This document shows, piece after piece, positions 1 to 8,760 of a stretch of DNA of 64,000 nucleotides. Each line of letters opens with the position of its first letter. The first letter of the stretch is position 1. The notes below the pieces were generated by a model. It was not told where the DNA came from. It searched no databases and saw only the letters and a program-made list of their open reading frames with translations. Location: contig JAZTWP010000088.1 in the NCBI GenBank assembly GCA_045636025.1, positions 24,747-88,746 of the forward strand, given 5' to 3'. Both the position numbers and the translations under genes were made by a program. This stretch comes from UBA1081 sp045636025. GTDB lineage: Bacteria > Bacillota > Clostridia > Oscillospirales > Acutalibacteraceae.

Positions 1-1
1 G

Positions 2-157
2 AATATCACAAACGAATGGAAAAATCACGATGTTTTCTGCGGATTTATGCCTGACCACGGCTGCCACGATATTGACGGAGACTGCGGCTCTCACGGTCTT
101 GATATGGAAGAGGATATGAACATTATCCATTTCTATAAAATCATCACAAAAGAATAA
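2..157 (+). CDS. C-terminal fragment of a phosphatase/phosphodiesterase-like protein (partial)
   Basis: An open frame enters from the window edge and ends at TAA 155-157, giving 51 residues. The tail contains PDHGCHDIDGDCGSHG followed by a short segment rich in hydrophobic residues. His and Asp clusters of this kind (DHG...GSHG) are typical of the metal-binding end of alkaline phosphatase/type I phosphodiesterase superfamily enzymes, and many Clostridia carry such cytosolic proteins. The start and the catalytic Thr/Ser are outside the window, so the family is inferred from the tail alone. It is followed directly by a strong terminator shared with glpK on the other strand. Confidence 0.5.
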   Translation, partial: NITNEWKNHDVFCGFMPDHGCHDIDGDCGSHGLDMEEDMNIIHFYKIITKE

Positions 158-173
158 AAAAACCAACAAAATT

Positions 174-210
174 GAGCTGTAAACATCACGGTGTTCACAG
201 CTCTCATTTT
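174..210. terminator. Bidirectional Rho-independent terminator
   Basis: A hairpin pairs 174-185 with 192-203, with one A-C mismatch and a 6-nt loop. A T-rich run follows on the plus strand (206-212) and A-rich sequence precedes it for the minus strand. It lies between two convergent genes, the partial phosphatase-like gene and glpK. Confidence 0.8.
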
Positions 211-1728
211 TTATTCTTCTGACCAGTTCATTGAACGTTTTACGGCTTTTTTCCAGCCTGCATAGATTATGTCTCTTTCTTCCTTGCGAAGCTGAGGCAC
301 GAATTCGTGAGAAACTTCTCTGATTTTTTCAATTTCTGCTCTGCCTGACCAGAAACCTACCGCAAGACCTGCACAGTATGCCGCACCAAGAGCTGTTGTT
401 TCAACAACTTTAGGACGATTAACTGTTGTGCCTATCATATTCGCCTGAATCTGCATCATAATATCACTTACGCTTGCACCACCGTCAACACGAAGTTCTG
501 TAAGATCAATATCTGAGTCAGCTTTCATAGCTTCAAGAAGGTCTGTCATCTGGAATGCAATACTCTCAAGAACGGCTCTTGCAAAGTGCTGCTGATTTGC
601 GCCTCTTGTGATGCCGACAATTGTACCTCTTGCGTATGCGTCCCAGTAAGGAGCACCGAGACCTGTGAATGCAGGCACAAAGTAGATTCCGTTTGAGTCG
701 GGAACACTTTCTGCAAGTCTGTCGCACTCGGGAGCAGATTTGATCATCCTGAGTTCATCACGGAGCCACTGGATAACAGAACCTGCGTTGAATGCAGAAC
801 CTTCAATACAATACTCTACTCTGCCGTCGATACCCCATGCAATACCTGTGAGAAGATTATTCTCTGATTTTACACGCTTACCACCGGTATTCATAAGAAG
901 GAAACAACCTGTGCCGTAAGTATTCTTTGCCTGACCGGGACGGAAGCAAGCCTGACCGAAAAGTGCCGCCTGCTGGTCACCGATAGCACCTGAAATGGGA
1001 ATACCTGCAAGAGATTCAAGACCGGGGATGCCGGATGCAACTTCACCGTAAACCTGACTTGAGGGAACAACTTCAGGGAGAATTTCAACGGGAATACCAA
1101 GGCTTTCACAGAGGTATTCATCCCAACAGAGCTTGTCAACATCAAAAAGCATTGTTCTCCAGGCATTTGAATAGTCTGTTACGTGAACTTTGCCGCCTGT
1201 AAGTTTCCAGATAAGCCATGTTTCGATTGTGCCGAAAAGAAGATTACCCTTTGATGCAACTTCCCTTGCCTTTTCACAGTTATCAAGAATCCATTTGATT
1301 TTTGTTGCGGAGAAATAAGCATCAACAACAAGCCCTGTGTGCTCTTTTATGTATTCACGGAGTTCATCGTCTTCATTGATACGTTTTGCCATATCTGCAG
1401 TTCTTCTGCACTGCCACACAACTGCATTGTAAACGGGTTCACCAGTAGTTTTATCCCACAGAACTGTTGTTTCACGCTGATTTGTGATACCGATTGCGGC
1501 AATTTCTCTTGCCTCAACACCGCCCACAATAAGAGTATCTGCAATGGCTCTGTATTCTGTTCTGAGAATTTCGAGAGGGTCGTGTTCAACCCAGCCCGGC
1601 TTGGGATAAATCTGAGTGAACTCAAACTGAGCCTTTGATTTTATCTGACCTTGTTTATCAAAAAGAATTGCTCTTGAACTGGTTGTACCCTGATCAAGAG
1701 AAAGAACATATTTTTTATCGGAATTCAT
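211..1728 (-). CDS. glpK: Glycerol kinase
   Basis: Cytosolic FGGY-family kinase that phosphorylates glycerol to sn-glycerol 3-phosphate with ATP. The 505 residues match the usual GlpK length. The N-terminal phosphate-binding motif DQGTTSSRA lies at about residues 12-20, and the FGGY signatures GDQQAALFG and the downstream GLGAPYWD region are intact. The ATG at 1728 is preceded by AGGGAG at good spacing, and a promoter lies at 1762-1790. No glpF, glpD or glpR is adjacent, so glycerol uptake and oxidation must be encoded elsewhere. Family assignment is firm. Confidence 0.97.
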   Translation of the reverse strand: MNSDKKYVLSLDQGTTSSRAILFDKQGQIKSKAQFEFTQIYPKPGWVEHDPLEILRTEYRAIADTLIVGGVEAREIAAIGITNQRETTVLWDKTTGEPVYNAVVWQCRRTADMAKRINEDDELREYIKEHTGLVVDAYFSATKIKWILDNCEKAREVASKGNLLFGTIETWLIWKLTGGKVHVTDYSNAWRTMLFDVDKLCWDEYLCESLGIPVEILPEVVPSSQVYGEVASGIPGLESLAGIPISGAIGDQQAALFGQACFRPGQAKNTYGTGCFLLMNTGGKRVKSENNLLTGIAWGIDGRVEYCIEGSAFNAGSVIQWLRDELRMIKSAPECDRLAESVPDSNGIYFVPAFTGLGAPYWDAYARGTIVGITRGANQQHFARAVLESIAFQMTDLLEAMKADSDIDLTELRVDGGASVSDIMMQIQANMIGTTVNRPKVVETTALGAAYCAGLAVGFWSGRAEIEKIREVSHEFVPQLRKEERDIIYAGWKKAVKRSMNWSEE

Positions 1729-1761
1729 AAAAATTCACTCCCTGATTAATTATCTTTATAT

Positions 1762-1790
1762 ATTTTACACTAAACATTCACAGGTGTCAA
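1762..1790 (-). promoter_or_regulatory. Sigma-A promoter of glpK
   Basis: Reading the minus strand: TTGACA (plus 1785-1790), a 17-nt spacer, then TAAAAT (plus 1762-1767). The predicted start lies about 25 nt before the glpK ribosome binding site. Confidence 0.7.
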
Positions 1791-1870
1791 GACAGAAGCG
1801 TCGGATATTTATTAAGCCCGTAAGGGGAGCCATTGGTCGTCCGTTGTTTGCAGAAATCAAAATATATACA

Positions 1871-1974
1871 GTAGGGGCGTTAACCTAACGCCCGCACACG
1901 AAGTGCGTTTTCCATAAGGAAAAGAACGGCAATGCGGTTCTGCTTCGCAGCGGGCGATGAATCATCGCCCCTAC
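1871..1974. repeat. 104-bp palindromic dispersed repeat, copy A
   Basis: Terminal inverted repeats GTAGGGGCG / CGCCCCTAC bound the element. Each end carries its own hairpin (GGGCGTTAACCTAACGCCC on the left, GGGCGATGAATCATCGCCC on the right). Inside are short hairpins such as GCACACGAAGTGC. The reverse complement aligns with the repeat at 63907-64000, so this is a dispersed family. It resembles a non-autonomous MITE/REP-like element; no transposase is present. Confidence 0.75.
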
Positions 1975-2003
1975 CGTCCTGATTCCAATTTCAGTAAAAA
2001 AAA

Positions 2004-2082
2004 TGTAGGGATCGATGCCCACATCGTTCCGTCCCAAGCTTACATCAGACCTCGCGGAGCGATGTGGTCATCGCTCCCTACA
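2004..2082. repeat. 79-bp inverted-repeat element
   Basis: Ends TGTAGGGA and TCCCTACA are inverted copies. Inside them the CGATG and CCACATCG blocks (2012-2026) are mirrored by CGATGTGG and CATCG (2060-2074). The architecture is the same as that of the neighbouring 104-bp element (GTAGGG ends plus an inner stem), but the inner sequence differs, so it is probably a second family of the same kind. Confidence 0.65.
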
Positions 2083-2116
2083 TTAATTATTAATTACGAA
2101 TTACGCATTACGAATT
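2083..2116. repeat. A/T-rich near-palindromic repeat tract
   Basis: The tract is built from repeated units of the type AATTACGAATTACG in head-to-tail and mirrored order. It sits between the 79-bp repeat and the TIR gene terminator. No function is visible. Confidence 0.4.
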
Positions 2117-2149
2117 AAAAAAAGCCGCCCGCATCTGCGAACGACTTTT
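2117..2149 (-). terminator. Terminator of the TIR-domain gene
   Basis: On the minus strand a G-U-containing stem (AAAGTCGTTCGC / GCGGGCGGCTTT) is followed by a run of seven T. It lies about 35 bases beyond the stop codon at 2186. Confidence 0.75.
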
Positions 2150-2185
2150 AATTGGCAAATAAATTCAGTTGTTTTTTAGATACAC

Positions 2186-4591
2186 TTAACCGTTCAGATC
2201 AACCCATAATGCCGGGCGGACGGCACCATAAATGTAGCCGATACCATTGCCATCACTGTATATATCGCCGTCATAGTTGACTCTGGCGACATGATTCTGA
2301 CGTGCGCCGGGCGACCGCAGCCACCACCAGCAGTTGCCGTTATTACTATTAACATACGCTCCGTTAGAAACTGCATACTCCGTAGCCTCACACTGTTTTT
2401 CGCTATTGGAGCTGAAGTATTTATTAGCTTCCGTAATGCTGAGCAAAAATACCTGATCCTGCGTTGCATTACCGGGATTTGTACTGTAATCAGGATTTTT
2501 ATCTGCCGTTACCGTAACAGCAGGAATCATAGCTTTTCCATCAGCAGAAAAAGCAGTATTTATAAAATCATTATTGAGCCATTCGCGAAGTTTACAGGTC
2601 TCCCATGTTACAGCAGTAATCTCGTTACCGTATTCTTTGCAATCAAGAGCATACCTGCTGATTAACAATGATTTACCGTCTTTCACTTCAAGAACAATCC
2701 ATTCAATGTCTTCTTTACCGTTTGAAGTATTATTGTCTTGTTCATATGAGCCAAAATACACATGGTCACCGACCTTAGCAGATTTAATGTCTACTATTTT
2801 CACTTCCGAAGAAGGCGCAGTTGTTACAACATTTGCACTGTCGGTAAAATCATTTGAGCCAGTCGTTGAATCACCCGGTGTATATCCGTTTGCGGTTGTC
2901 GCCACAGTGCTTGCGGGCGATACGGGAGTAGCTGAAACTTCAGGAGCTTTAGTATTTTTCACTATGGCATTAATACCAACTATCGCAACAACAATCACAA
3001 TAAGTGCAACAGGAATCATCACTATTTTTTTGACAAGATTAGATACTTTTGCACTTTTTTTCAATGAATCACACTGTGCTGCTTTTTCGTCTGCATCACG
3101 CCAGCCGGATATTGACTCAAAAGCCTTTTTTGCAGATTCAATCTGAGTCACATCATCACTTAACATAGCTCGTGAAGCAGTTTCATAAATATTATCTTTT
3201 CTTGCAACTTCAGCCTTTTTCATACATTCCTCGGCAAGCTTTGATGCATCTTTCCAGCCTGAAAGTTGATTGAATATTTTCGCCGCATCGTTGAACTGAA
3301 TCTGAGTTCTTGCAGAGTTCATCTTTTTTACCGCGTCGTTATAAAGCGCAGTGTTTTTGTCATTATAACTTTTCTCATTAATATAGTTATTATATTCCGA
3401 AAGCTCTTCAACAAGTGATGCATCGGCAAAAAGCTTAAGCTTTTTGAAATTGTTTGAGTTCTCAAAAGATTTCTTTAAGTTTCTGAGACTTTCCTTTTCA
3501 GTGATTTTATATTCAATAAGAAGTTTGGCAAGATATACCTCAGCATTTTCGGGGTTAATATCAAGCACTTTTTCGCAGTATTTATCGGCATTTTTCCAAT
3601 CGGAATCATAAATGAACATATACGCTCTTTTGACAAGAGCCTGAATATTCAACTCAGTGCCTGAGCCGTCAACTCCTATTGAATTGTTTTTATCTTTTCT
3701 AGGAATAATCTTCTCAATACCTCTCACAATATCCTGCACGGCACCGAGCTTGCCTAAATCCTGCGCCTGAAGAGCTTTGAATTCCTCCGGCATATCGTAA
3801 GCATCAATATCCCTGAAGCAAGGGATAAGCACCTTTGATTTATCCTTTGCCATAAGTTTTAAGAATCTTGACCACTCATTCTTTACCCATACAGAGTGGA
3901 AATACTCAAATTTTGTGCCTACAGAAAGCATAACCTTTGCACTGTTGAGAGCCGCAAATATGTAAGGCTCATACTGTCTGCCGAGCTTATCTTCAAGTGA
4001 TACTCTTGAGAAAAATACGTTGAAGCCTTTTGCCGTGAGTGCGTCATAAATATCATAGGCAAGAACGCTGTCAACGGTTCTTTGACCGTTTTCGTCTGTT
4101 TCCTTGTAGCAGATAAAAACGTCATAAGGCTTTTCATTTTTACTGACAGCAAGAATCTCCTGCATAATGCGGTCAATTTCTCTTGCTTCGTCACGATATA
4201 TCTTCTGTGCCACAACATCTGCATATTCAAGAGCAAGCTCAAAATTCTCATCCTTCTGAAGACTTTCAAATGATGCTCTGTGACAGGTAGGTATTTTCTT
4301 TGCGGTTGCGGGATCGTCAACATATTCAATACCGTAATTACAAAGGCAGAGTCCCCAATAGGCTTCTGATTCTTCAGGAAATTCTGCAATTATGCTTTCA
4401 TAGATACTTGCAGACTTATCAAACTCACTTGCCATACGGAGTCTGTTTGCACGGTTAAAAAGATTGACTTTCTTTTCATTATCAGGATTCGGCACCGTCT
4501 GTTTTGTGCCGCAATATTCACATTCAACTACCTTGACTTCTTCTGCTATGTCAAGGTCGCCGCCGCACATTTTACACTTAAAAATAGCCAT
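2186..4591 (-). CDS. Zinc-ribbon, TIR and DUF6273 domain membrane protein
   Basis: 801 residues from ATG 4591, which has AGGAGATATAGTT before it; an in-frame upstream Met lacks such a site. Order of parts: zinc ribbon (CxxC at 6/9 and 24/27), TPR-like helices (40-140), a TIR domain (about 155-290, beginning KPYDVFICYKETDENG), further helical repeats including two GWKDA/GWRDA motifs, one transmembrane segment (about 522-542), a Ser/Thr/Pro-rich linker, and a C-terminal DUF6273 domain with WWWLRSPG and VRPALW. TIR domains of bacteria often hydrolyse or cyclise NAD+; the Glu in RQYEPYIFAAL is a possible catalytic residue. The topology puts TIR inside and DUF6273 outside. The substrate and trigger are unknown, and a defence role is only one option. 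The gene is monocistronic. Confidence 0.85.
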   Translation of the reverse strand: MAIFKCKMCGGDLDIAEEVKVVECEYCGTKQTVPNPDNEKKVNLFNRANRLRMASEFDKSASIYESIIAEFPEESEAYWGLCLCNYGIEYVDDPATAKKIPTCHRASFESLQKDENFELALEYADVVAQKIYRDEAREIDRIMQEILAVSKNEKPYDVFICYKETDENGQRTVDSVLAYDIYDALTAKGFNVFFSRVSLEDKLGRQYEPYIFAALNSAKVMLSVGTKFEYFHSVWVKNEWSRFLKLMAKDKSKVLIPCFRDIDAYDMPEEFKALQAQDLGKLGAVQDIVRGIEKIIPRKDKNNSIGVDGSGTELNIQALVKRAYMFIYDSDWKNADKYCEKVLDINPENAEVYLAKLLIEYKITEKESLRNLKKSFENSNNFKKLKLFADASLVEELSEYNNYINEKSYNDKNTALYNDAVKKMNSARTQIQFNDAAKIFNQLSGWKDASKLAEECMKKAEVARKDNIYETASRAMLSDDVTQIESAKKAFESISGWRDADEKAAQCDSLKKSAKVSNLVKKIVMIPVALIVIVVAIVGINAIVKNTKAPEVSATPVSPASTVATTANGYTPGDSTTGSNDFTDSANVVTTAPSSEVKIVDIKSAKVGDHVYFGSYEQDNNTSNGKEDIEWIVLEVKDGKSLLISRYALDCKEYGNEITAVTWETCKLREWLNNDFINTAFSADGKAMIPAVTVTADKNPDYSTNPGNATQDQVFLLSITEANKYFSSNSEKQCEATEYAVSNGAYVNSNNGNCWWWLRSPGARQNHVARVNYDGDIYSDGNGIGYIYGAVRPALWVDLNG

Positions 4592-4628
4592 AACTATATC
4601 TCCTGTTATTTCAAGCAATATATATTTT

Positions 4629-4657
4629 ATAATATATCTTTTTCAATGTAATGTCAA
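4629..4657 (-). promoter_or_regulatory. Sigma-A promoter of the TIR-domain gene
   Basis: Minus-strand TTGACA (plus 4652-4657), 17-nt spacer, TATTAT (plus 4629-4634). The start site would fall about 10-15 nt before the ribosome binding site. Confidence 0.7.
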
Positions 4658-4762
4658 TTGTAAAAAAATTTGCGGAAAATTTCGGAACTTCTGCTATGGT
4701 GATTTCTAAAGTGTCAGGTTTAATTTGTCGTGTAAAGATGTCGACAAATTCTGGTTTATTGC

Positions 4763-4792
4763 AAAAAAACGGGCACCCGTCGGGGTACCCGT
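4763..4792 (-). terminator. Terminator of the thyX-clpE operon
   Basis: A 10-bp stem (4769-4778 with 4783-4792, one G-U pair) with a 4-nt loop is followed on the minus strand by seven T. It lies 6 bases after the clpE-like stop codon. Confidence 0.9.
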
Positions 4793-4797
4793 TAATC

Positions 4798-7134
4798 TTA
4801 AGCTTTATTGCAGAAAATCTTTCCGTCTTCTGCTGTGACATTGATTTTATCAATGCTCATATTTCTGTTTGCTATGATGATATTTGCAATCGCATCTTCA
4901 ATATTCTTTCTGATTGCGATTCTGATATCTCTTGCGCCTCTTTCACCGCCTACTGCCATTTCTGCAACAACTGCGGGAACATTTTCTTCGATATTAAGAG
5001 TGATTCCCTTGTCACGGAGACCGGGCACAAGGTCTGAAATAAGAAGTGAAGCAATCTTTGTGTAAGATTCTGTGTCAAGCTTATTGAACACAATAACTTC
5101 ATCGACTCTGCCGATGAATTCGGGACGGAGGAATTCACGAAGTCCCTTCATTGCCTTATCTTTTGAAACATCGTTATCATTCTTGCCGAAGCCCATAGCA
5201 CTTTCACGGTTCTGTGAGCCGGCATTTGAAGTCATAATGATGACTGTGTTTGAGAAGTCAACTGTTCTGCCCTGAGCATCACTTGTTTTGCCTTCGTCAA
5301 GAATCTGAAGAAGAATATTCATTACGTCAGGATGTGCCTTTTCGATTTCATCAAAAAGGATGACCGAATAGGGCTTTCTTCTGACCTTTTCTGTCAGCTG
5401 ACCTGCTTCATCGTAGCCGACATATCCCGGAGGTGAACCGATAATTCTTGAAACTGAATGCTTCTCCATAAACTCTGACATATCAAGTCTGATAAGAGTT
5501 TCGGGAGTGTCAAAAAGCTCGTTTGCAAGCTGTTTTACAAGCTCGGTTTTACCTACACCTGTGGGGCCTACAAAAATGAATGATGCAGGTCTCTTCTGGG
5601 GATTAATCTGAATCTTATTTCTTCTGATTGCGGCTGAAACGGCTTCAACTGCTTCATCCTGACCGATAACTCTGGCTTTCAGATGAGCTTCCATATCGGC
5701 AAGTTTATCAAGGTCTGAATCGATAATTTTTCTTACGGGAATACCTGTCCATAAGTTGATAACTTTTGCAATATCATCTTCCGTAACATCATTATCTGAC
5801 GCTTTTTCACGAAGAACGGGAAGTTCATTTTCAAGGTTCATAATTTCTGAACGAACCTGTGCGAGTGCTTCATAATCAGGCTCTGCACCGTCTTCAGTCT
5901 GCATGAGTGATTCTTCCTGAGCCTTTAATTCATTGAGCTTATTTTCTGCAATTTCGCAGTCGCTTATAGCCTTGTTGCGAAGGTTTGCGCATGTGCATGC
6001 TTCGTCAAGAAGGTCAATAGCCTTGTCGGGAAGGAATCTGTCGTTGATGTATCTTTCTGAAAGAGTGACTGTCAGATAAAGAAGTCTGTCTGAAATTCTT
6101 ACTCTGTGATACATTTCATAATAGCCCTTTATTCCCTGAAGCATTTTATATGCATCGTCGATTGAAGGCTCCTCAACCTTTACGGGCTGGAAACGTCTTT
6201 CAAGAGCAGAATCTTTTTCGATATATTTTCTGTATTCTGTGAATGTTGTGGCACCGATAACCTGAATTTCACCTCGTGAAAGTGCGGGTTTAAGAATGTT
6301 TGCGGCATTCATAGAACCTTCAGCATCGCCTGTGCCGACGAGATTATGGACTTCGTCAATGAAAAGGATAATGTTACCCTCTGCCTTTACTTCGTCAACA
6401 AGACCTTTTATACGGCTTTCAAACTGACCTCTGAACTGAGTGCCTGCAACAAGTGCTGTAAGGTCAAGAAGATGAAGCTCCTTGTCCTGAAGCTTTGCAG
6501 GAACGGCACCTGCGGCAATTTTAAGAGCAAGACCCTCTGCAATAGCTGTTTTACCTACACCGGGTTCACCGATAAGACAAGGATTATTCTTTGTTCTTCT
6601 GCAAAGAATCTGTGTTACTCTGTAAATTTCATCATCTCTGCCGATGATTGCATCAATTTTTCCGTCACGAGCCTTTTTGGTAAGGTCAGTACAATAAAGT
6701 CCGAGGAATTTTCTCTGCTTTTCATTATTTGGAGCATGTTTCTTATCTTTGCCGAATCTCTTTTTTTTGCCGTTATCTTTCACCGCATCATTATCTGCTG
6801 AAACTGAATCATTTTCATCTTTTTTTGACATAGGCATACCGCCCATACCGTTCATAAGCCCCTGCATAAACGGAAATGTTCCTGCACCGCCAAATTCAAA
6901 GCCGTCTGCATCGCCCATTGCATCCATAGCATCACCGAGCTGTTCGCTGACTGCCTCAACTTCTTCTTCAGTTATTCCCATTTTCTCCATAAACTGCTTT
7001 ATGGGGCCGATATTCATATCCATTGCACATTTGAGGCAAAGACCTTCCTGAGTTGAGTCATCGCCCTGAATTTTTGATATGAACACAACTGCGGGTCTTT
7101 TACCGCATTTTGAGCATAACATATTACTGTTCAT
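4798..7134 (-). CDS. clpE: ClpE-type AAA+ ATPase with N-terminal zinc finger
   Basis: 778-residue Hsp100 unfoldase expected to feed substrates to ClpP. The N terminus has a zinc finger (CSKC at 7-10, CLKC at 33-36) in place of the usual Clp N domain, the hallmark of ClpE and related to McsA. A Met/Gly-rich low-complexity linker follows (about 65-105). AAA module 1 has Walker A GEPGVGKTA (189-197) and Walker B FIDEVH. A UVR-like coiled segment lies between modules. AAA module 2 has GPTGVGKTE and LFDEIEKAHPDV. The first 11 bases overlap the end of hslO, so translation is probably coupled. ClpC is the alternative, but the zinc finger argues for ClpE. No clpP is in the window. Confidence 0.88.
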   Translation of the reverse strand: MNSNMLCSKCGKRPAVVFISKIQGDDSTQEGLCLKCAMDMNIGPIKQFMEKMGITEEEVEAVSEQLGDAMDAMGDADGFEFGGAGTFPFMQGLMNGMGGMPMSKKDENDSVSADNDAVKDNGKKKRFGKDKKHAPNNEKQRKFLGLYCTDLTKKARDGKIDAIIGRDDEIYRVTQILCRRTKNNPCLIGEPGVGKTAIAEGLALKIAAGAVPAKLQDKELHLLDLTALVAGTQFRGQFESRIKGLVDEVKAEGNIILFIDEVHNLVGTGDAEGSMNAANILKPALSRGEIQVIGATTFTEYRKYIEKDSALERRFQPVKVEEPSIDDAYKMLQGIKGYYEMYHRVRISDRLLYLTVTLSERYINDRFLPDKAIDLLDEACTCANLRNKAISDCEIAENKLNELKAQEESLMQTEDGAEPDYEALAQVRSEIMNLENELPVLREKASDNDVTEDDIAKVINLWTGIPVRKIIDSDLDKLADMEAHLKARVIGQDEAVEAVSAAIRRNKIQINPQKRPASFIFVGPTGVGKTELVKQLANELFDTPETLIRLDMSEFMEKHSVSRIIGSPPGYVGYDEAGQLTEKVRRKPYSVILFDEIEKAHPDVMNILLQILDEGKTSDAQGRTVDFSNTVIIMTSNAGSQNRESAMGFGKNDNDVSKDKAMKGLREFLRPEFIGRVDEVIVFNKLDTESYTKIASLLISDLVPGLRDKGITLNIEENVPAVVAEMAVGGERGARDIRIAIRKNIEDAIANIIIANRNMSIDKINVTAEDGKIFCNKA

Positions 7135-8017
7135 CTATATTCTCCTGTGAATCTTCTATAAGTTTAAGAATGTCCTTACCTGTGAATCTGTAAGCCTTGT
7201 TGCAGAACTGACATTTTACTTCTGTTATGGGGTCGTTTGCCATATCAAGAAGTTCCTCTCTGCCTGCTGAAATAAGCGCTGTCTGAACTCTTTCAACAGA
7301 ACAGTCACATTTATATTCGGGATACATAACATCAAGCTCCTGAATATCAAATGAAGGAAGGACTTTTTTGCATATTTCTGTGGGTGTGAGACCGTCTGTA
7401 AGCATTTTTGTGACAGAATCGATGCCTTGTATATCCTGCTCAACTTTGTCGATTACGCTGTCATCAGCTGTGGGAAGAAGCTGGATAAGGAATCCGCCTG
7501 CTGTGAGCACTGTGCCGTCCTGAGCCACAAGAACACCGAGACCGCATACTGAAGGTGTCTGTTCGCTTGCAGCAAAATATGCGGTTATATCTTCTGCGAT
7601 TTCACCCGAAACGATGGGCACCTGGCCGACAAAAGGTTCTTTAAGACCAAGGTCCTTGATAACAGTAACAAAACCGTTTCTGCCAACTGCTCCGCCAACA
7701 TCGAGCTTGCCTTTTTTATTGAGAGGAAGTTCAACATTACCGTCTACAACATAACCCTTTACGTGACAAGAACTGTCTGCAACAGCAAGAACACTTCCTG
7801 CAGGACCTCCGCCGTTGATTTTAAGTGTCAATGTATCTTTTTTGCCTTTGAGCATACTGCCCATCATTGCGCCTGCAGTGAGAAGTCTGCCGAGAGCTGC
7901 TGTACATACTTTTGATGTACCGTGTATTTCATAAGCGTCTGTGACAATATCTGTTGTATCACAAGCCATAATAAGAAGTGTACCGTCTTCTGAAATACAT
8001 CTAACAAGTTTACCCAT
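7124..8017 (-). CDS. hslO: Redox-regulated chaperone Hsp33
   Basis: 297 residues, normal for Hsp33. This cytosolic holdase is activated when its zinc is released by oxidation of four cysteines. The C-terminal zinc site is intact: CDCS (about 237-240) and CQFC (about 269-272). The N-terminal core has the conserved GGGPAG and GGAVGRNG stretches. It sits between a methyltransferase gene (15 bases upstream) and the clpE-like gene (11-base overlap), placing two zinc-cysteine quality-control proteins in one transcript. Confidence 0.95.
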   Translation of the reverse strand: MGKLVRCISEDGTLLIMACDTTDIVTDAYEIHGTSKVCTAALGRLLTAGAMMGSMLKGKKDTLTLKINGGGPAGSVLAVADSSCHVKGYVVDGNVELPLNKKGKLDVGGAVGRNGFVTVIKDLGLKEPFVGQVPIVSGEIAEDITAYFAASEQTPSVCGLGVLVAQDGTVLTAGGFLIQLLPTADDSVIDKVEQDIQGIDSVTKMLTDGLTPTEICKKVLPSFDIQELDVMYPEYKCDCSVERVQTALISAGREELLDMANDPITEVKCQFCNKAYRFTGKDILKLIEDSQENIDEQ

Positions 8018-8031
8018 TAAAATTTACCTCT

Positions 8032-8760
8032 TTATTTTTTTACTGCTGTGAAATATACTCGTTCACTTGTATCTGTAGGCTCATAGGAAGTCATATCATC
8101 ATACACTCCCGTTACTTCAAAGCCTGTTTCTCCGAGCCACTTCTTAATATCATCAATTGAGTATGCTCTCTCTGAGAAACTTTCACGCAGTCTTTCATAT
8201 TTATTTTCTTCTTCAATGAAAATATCAATATTTATATCAACTGTTTTACTTTTGCGTTTGTATGAATTCTGCCAGACGCAGAAGACATTGTCTTTTTCGG
8301 AAACAAAGGTGTTATTGCCAAGCACATTTTCATGTTTGTAAGGAGTATTCACATCAAAAACAAATACTCCGCCTTTTTCCATAAAAAGTGAAACAGAAGC
8401 AAAAGCCGCTTTGACATCGCATGGCTTAAGCAGATGATTTATACTGTCAAGTGAGCATACTGCATGGTTAATTGTGCCGTACAGATCAAGCTCGGTCATA
8501 CTCTGACAGAGAATAAGAGCTTCCGGAATTCTTTCTCTTGCAAACACAAGCATTTCAGCCGAAAGATCACAAAGAATCATATCATAGCCGAATTTTGAAA
8601 GCTCAAGGGACAAAGTTCCCGTACCGCAGGCAAGATCAAGAAGAACACCACTGTCACCTGAATTTTTAAGGAGAAGAGAGTGTATGTACTCTGCTCTTTT
8701 TTCATATTCAACATTTTCTGTCAGTTTGTCATAAACTTCTGCCAATGAAGAATAACTCAT
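8032..8760 (-). CDS. Class I SAM-dependent methyltransferase
   Basis: 242 residues with a Rossmann methyltransferase fold: motif I VLLDLACGTGTLSLEL at about 38-53, followed by DLSAEM, where the acidic residue would bind the SAM ribose. Homologues of this type in Bacillota are annotated only as methyltransferase domain 25/11 proteins, and the substrate is unknown. The start ATG overlaps the TAA of the TrpR-like gene (TAATG), so the two are translationally coupled. Confidence 0.8.
   Translation of the reverse strand: MSYSSLAEVYDKLTENVEYEKRAEYIHSLLLKNSGDSGVLLDLACGTGTLSLELSKFGYDMILCDLSAEMLVFARERIPEALILCQSMTELDLYGTINHAVCSLDSINHLLKPCDVKAAFASVSLFMEKGGVFVFDVNTPYKHENVLGNNTFVSEKDNVFCVWQNSYKRKSKTVDINIDIFIEEENKYERLRESFSERAYSIDDIKKWLGETGFEVTGVYDDMTSYEPTDTSERVYFTAVKK

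Larger units (their letters stand above)
1791..2185. other. Gene-free stretch filled with palindromic repeats
   Basis: No credible coding frame or ribosome binding site is present on either strand. The stretch holds a 104-bp inverted-repeat element (1871-1974), a 79-bp inverted-repeat element (2004-2082), an A/T-rich near-palindrome (2083-2116) and the terminator of the TIR gene (2117-2149). 1791-1870 shows nothing recognisable. Confidence 0.7.

Noticed and set aside
1347..1625. Extra minus-strand frame inside glpK
   Set aside because: Out-of-frame shadow without a ribosome binding site in a well-conserved gene.
2186..4591. Complete TIR-based defence island
   Set aside because: No partner sensor, nuclease, SIR2 or SMC-like gene is adjacent; neighbours are housekeeping genes.
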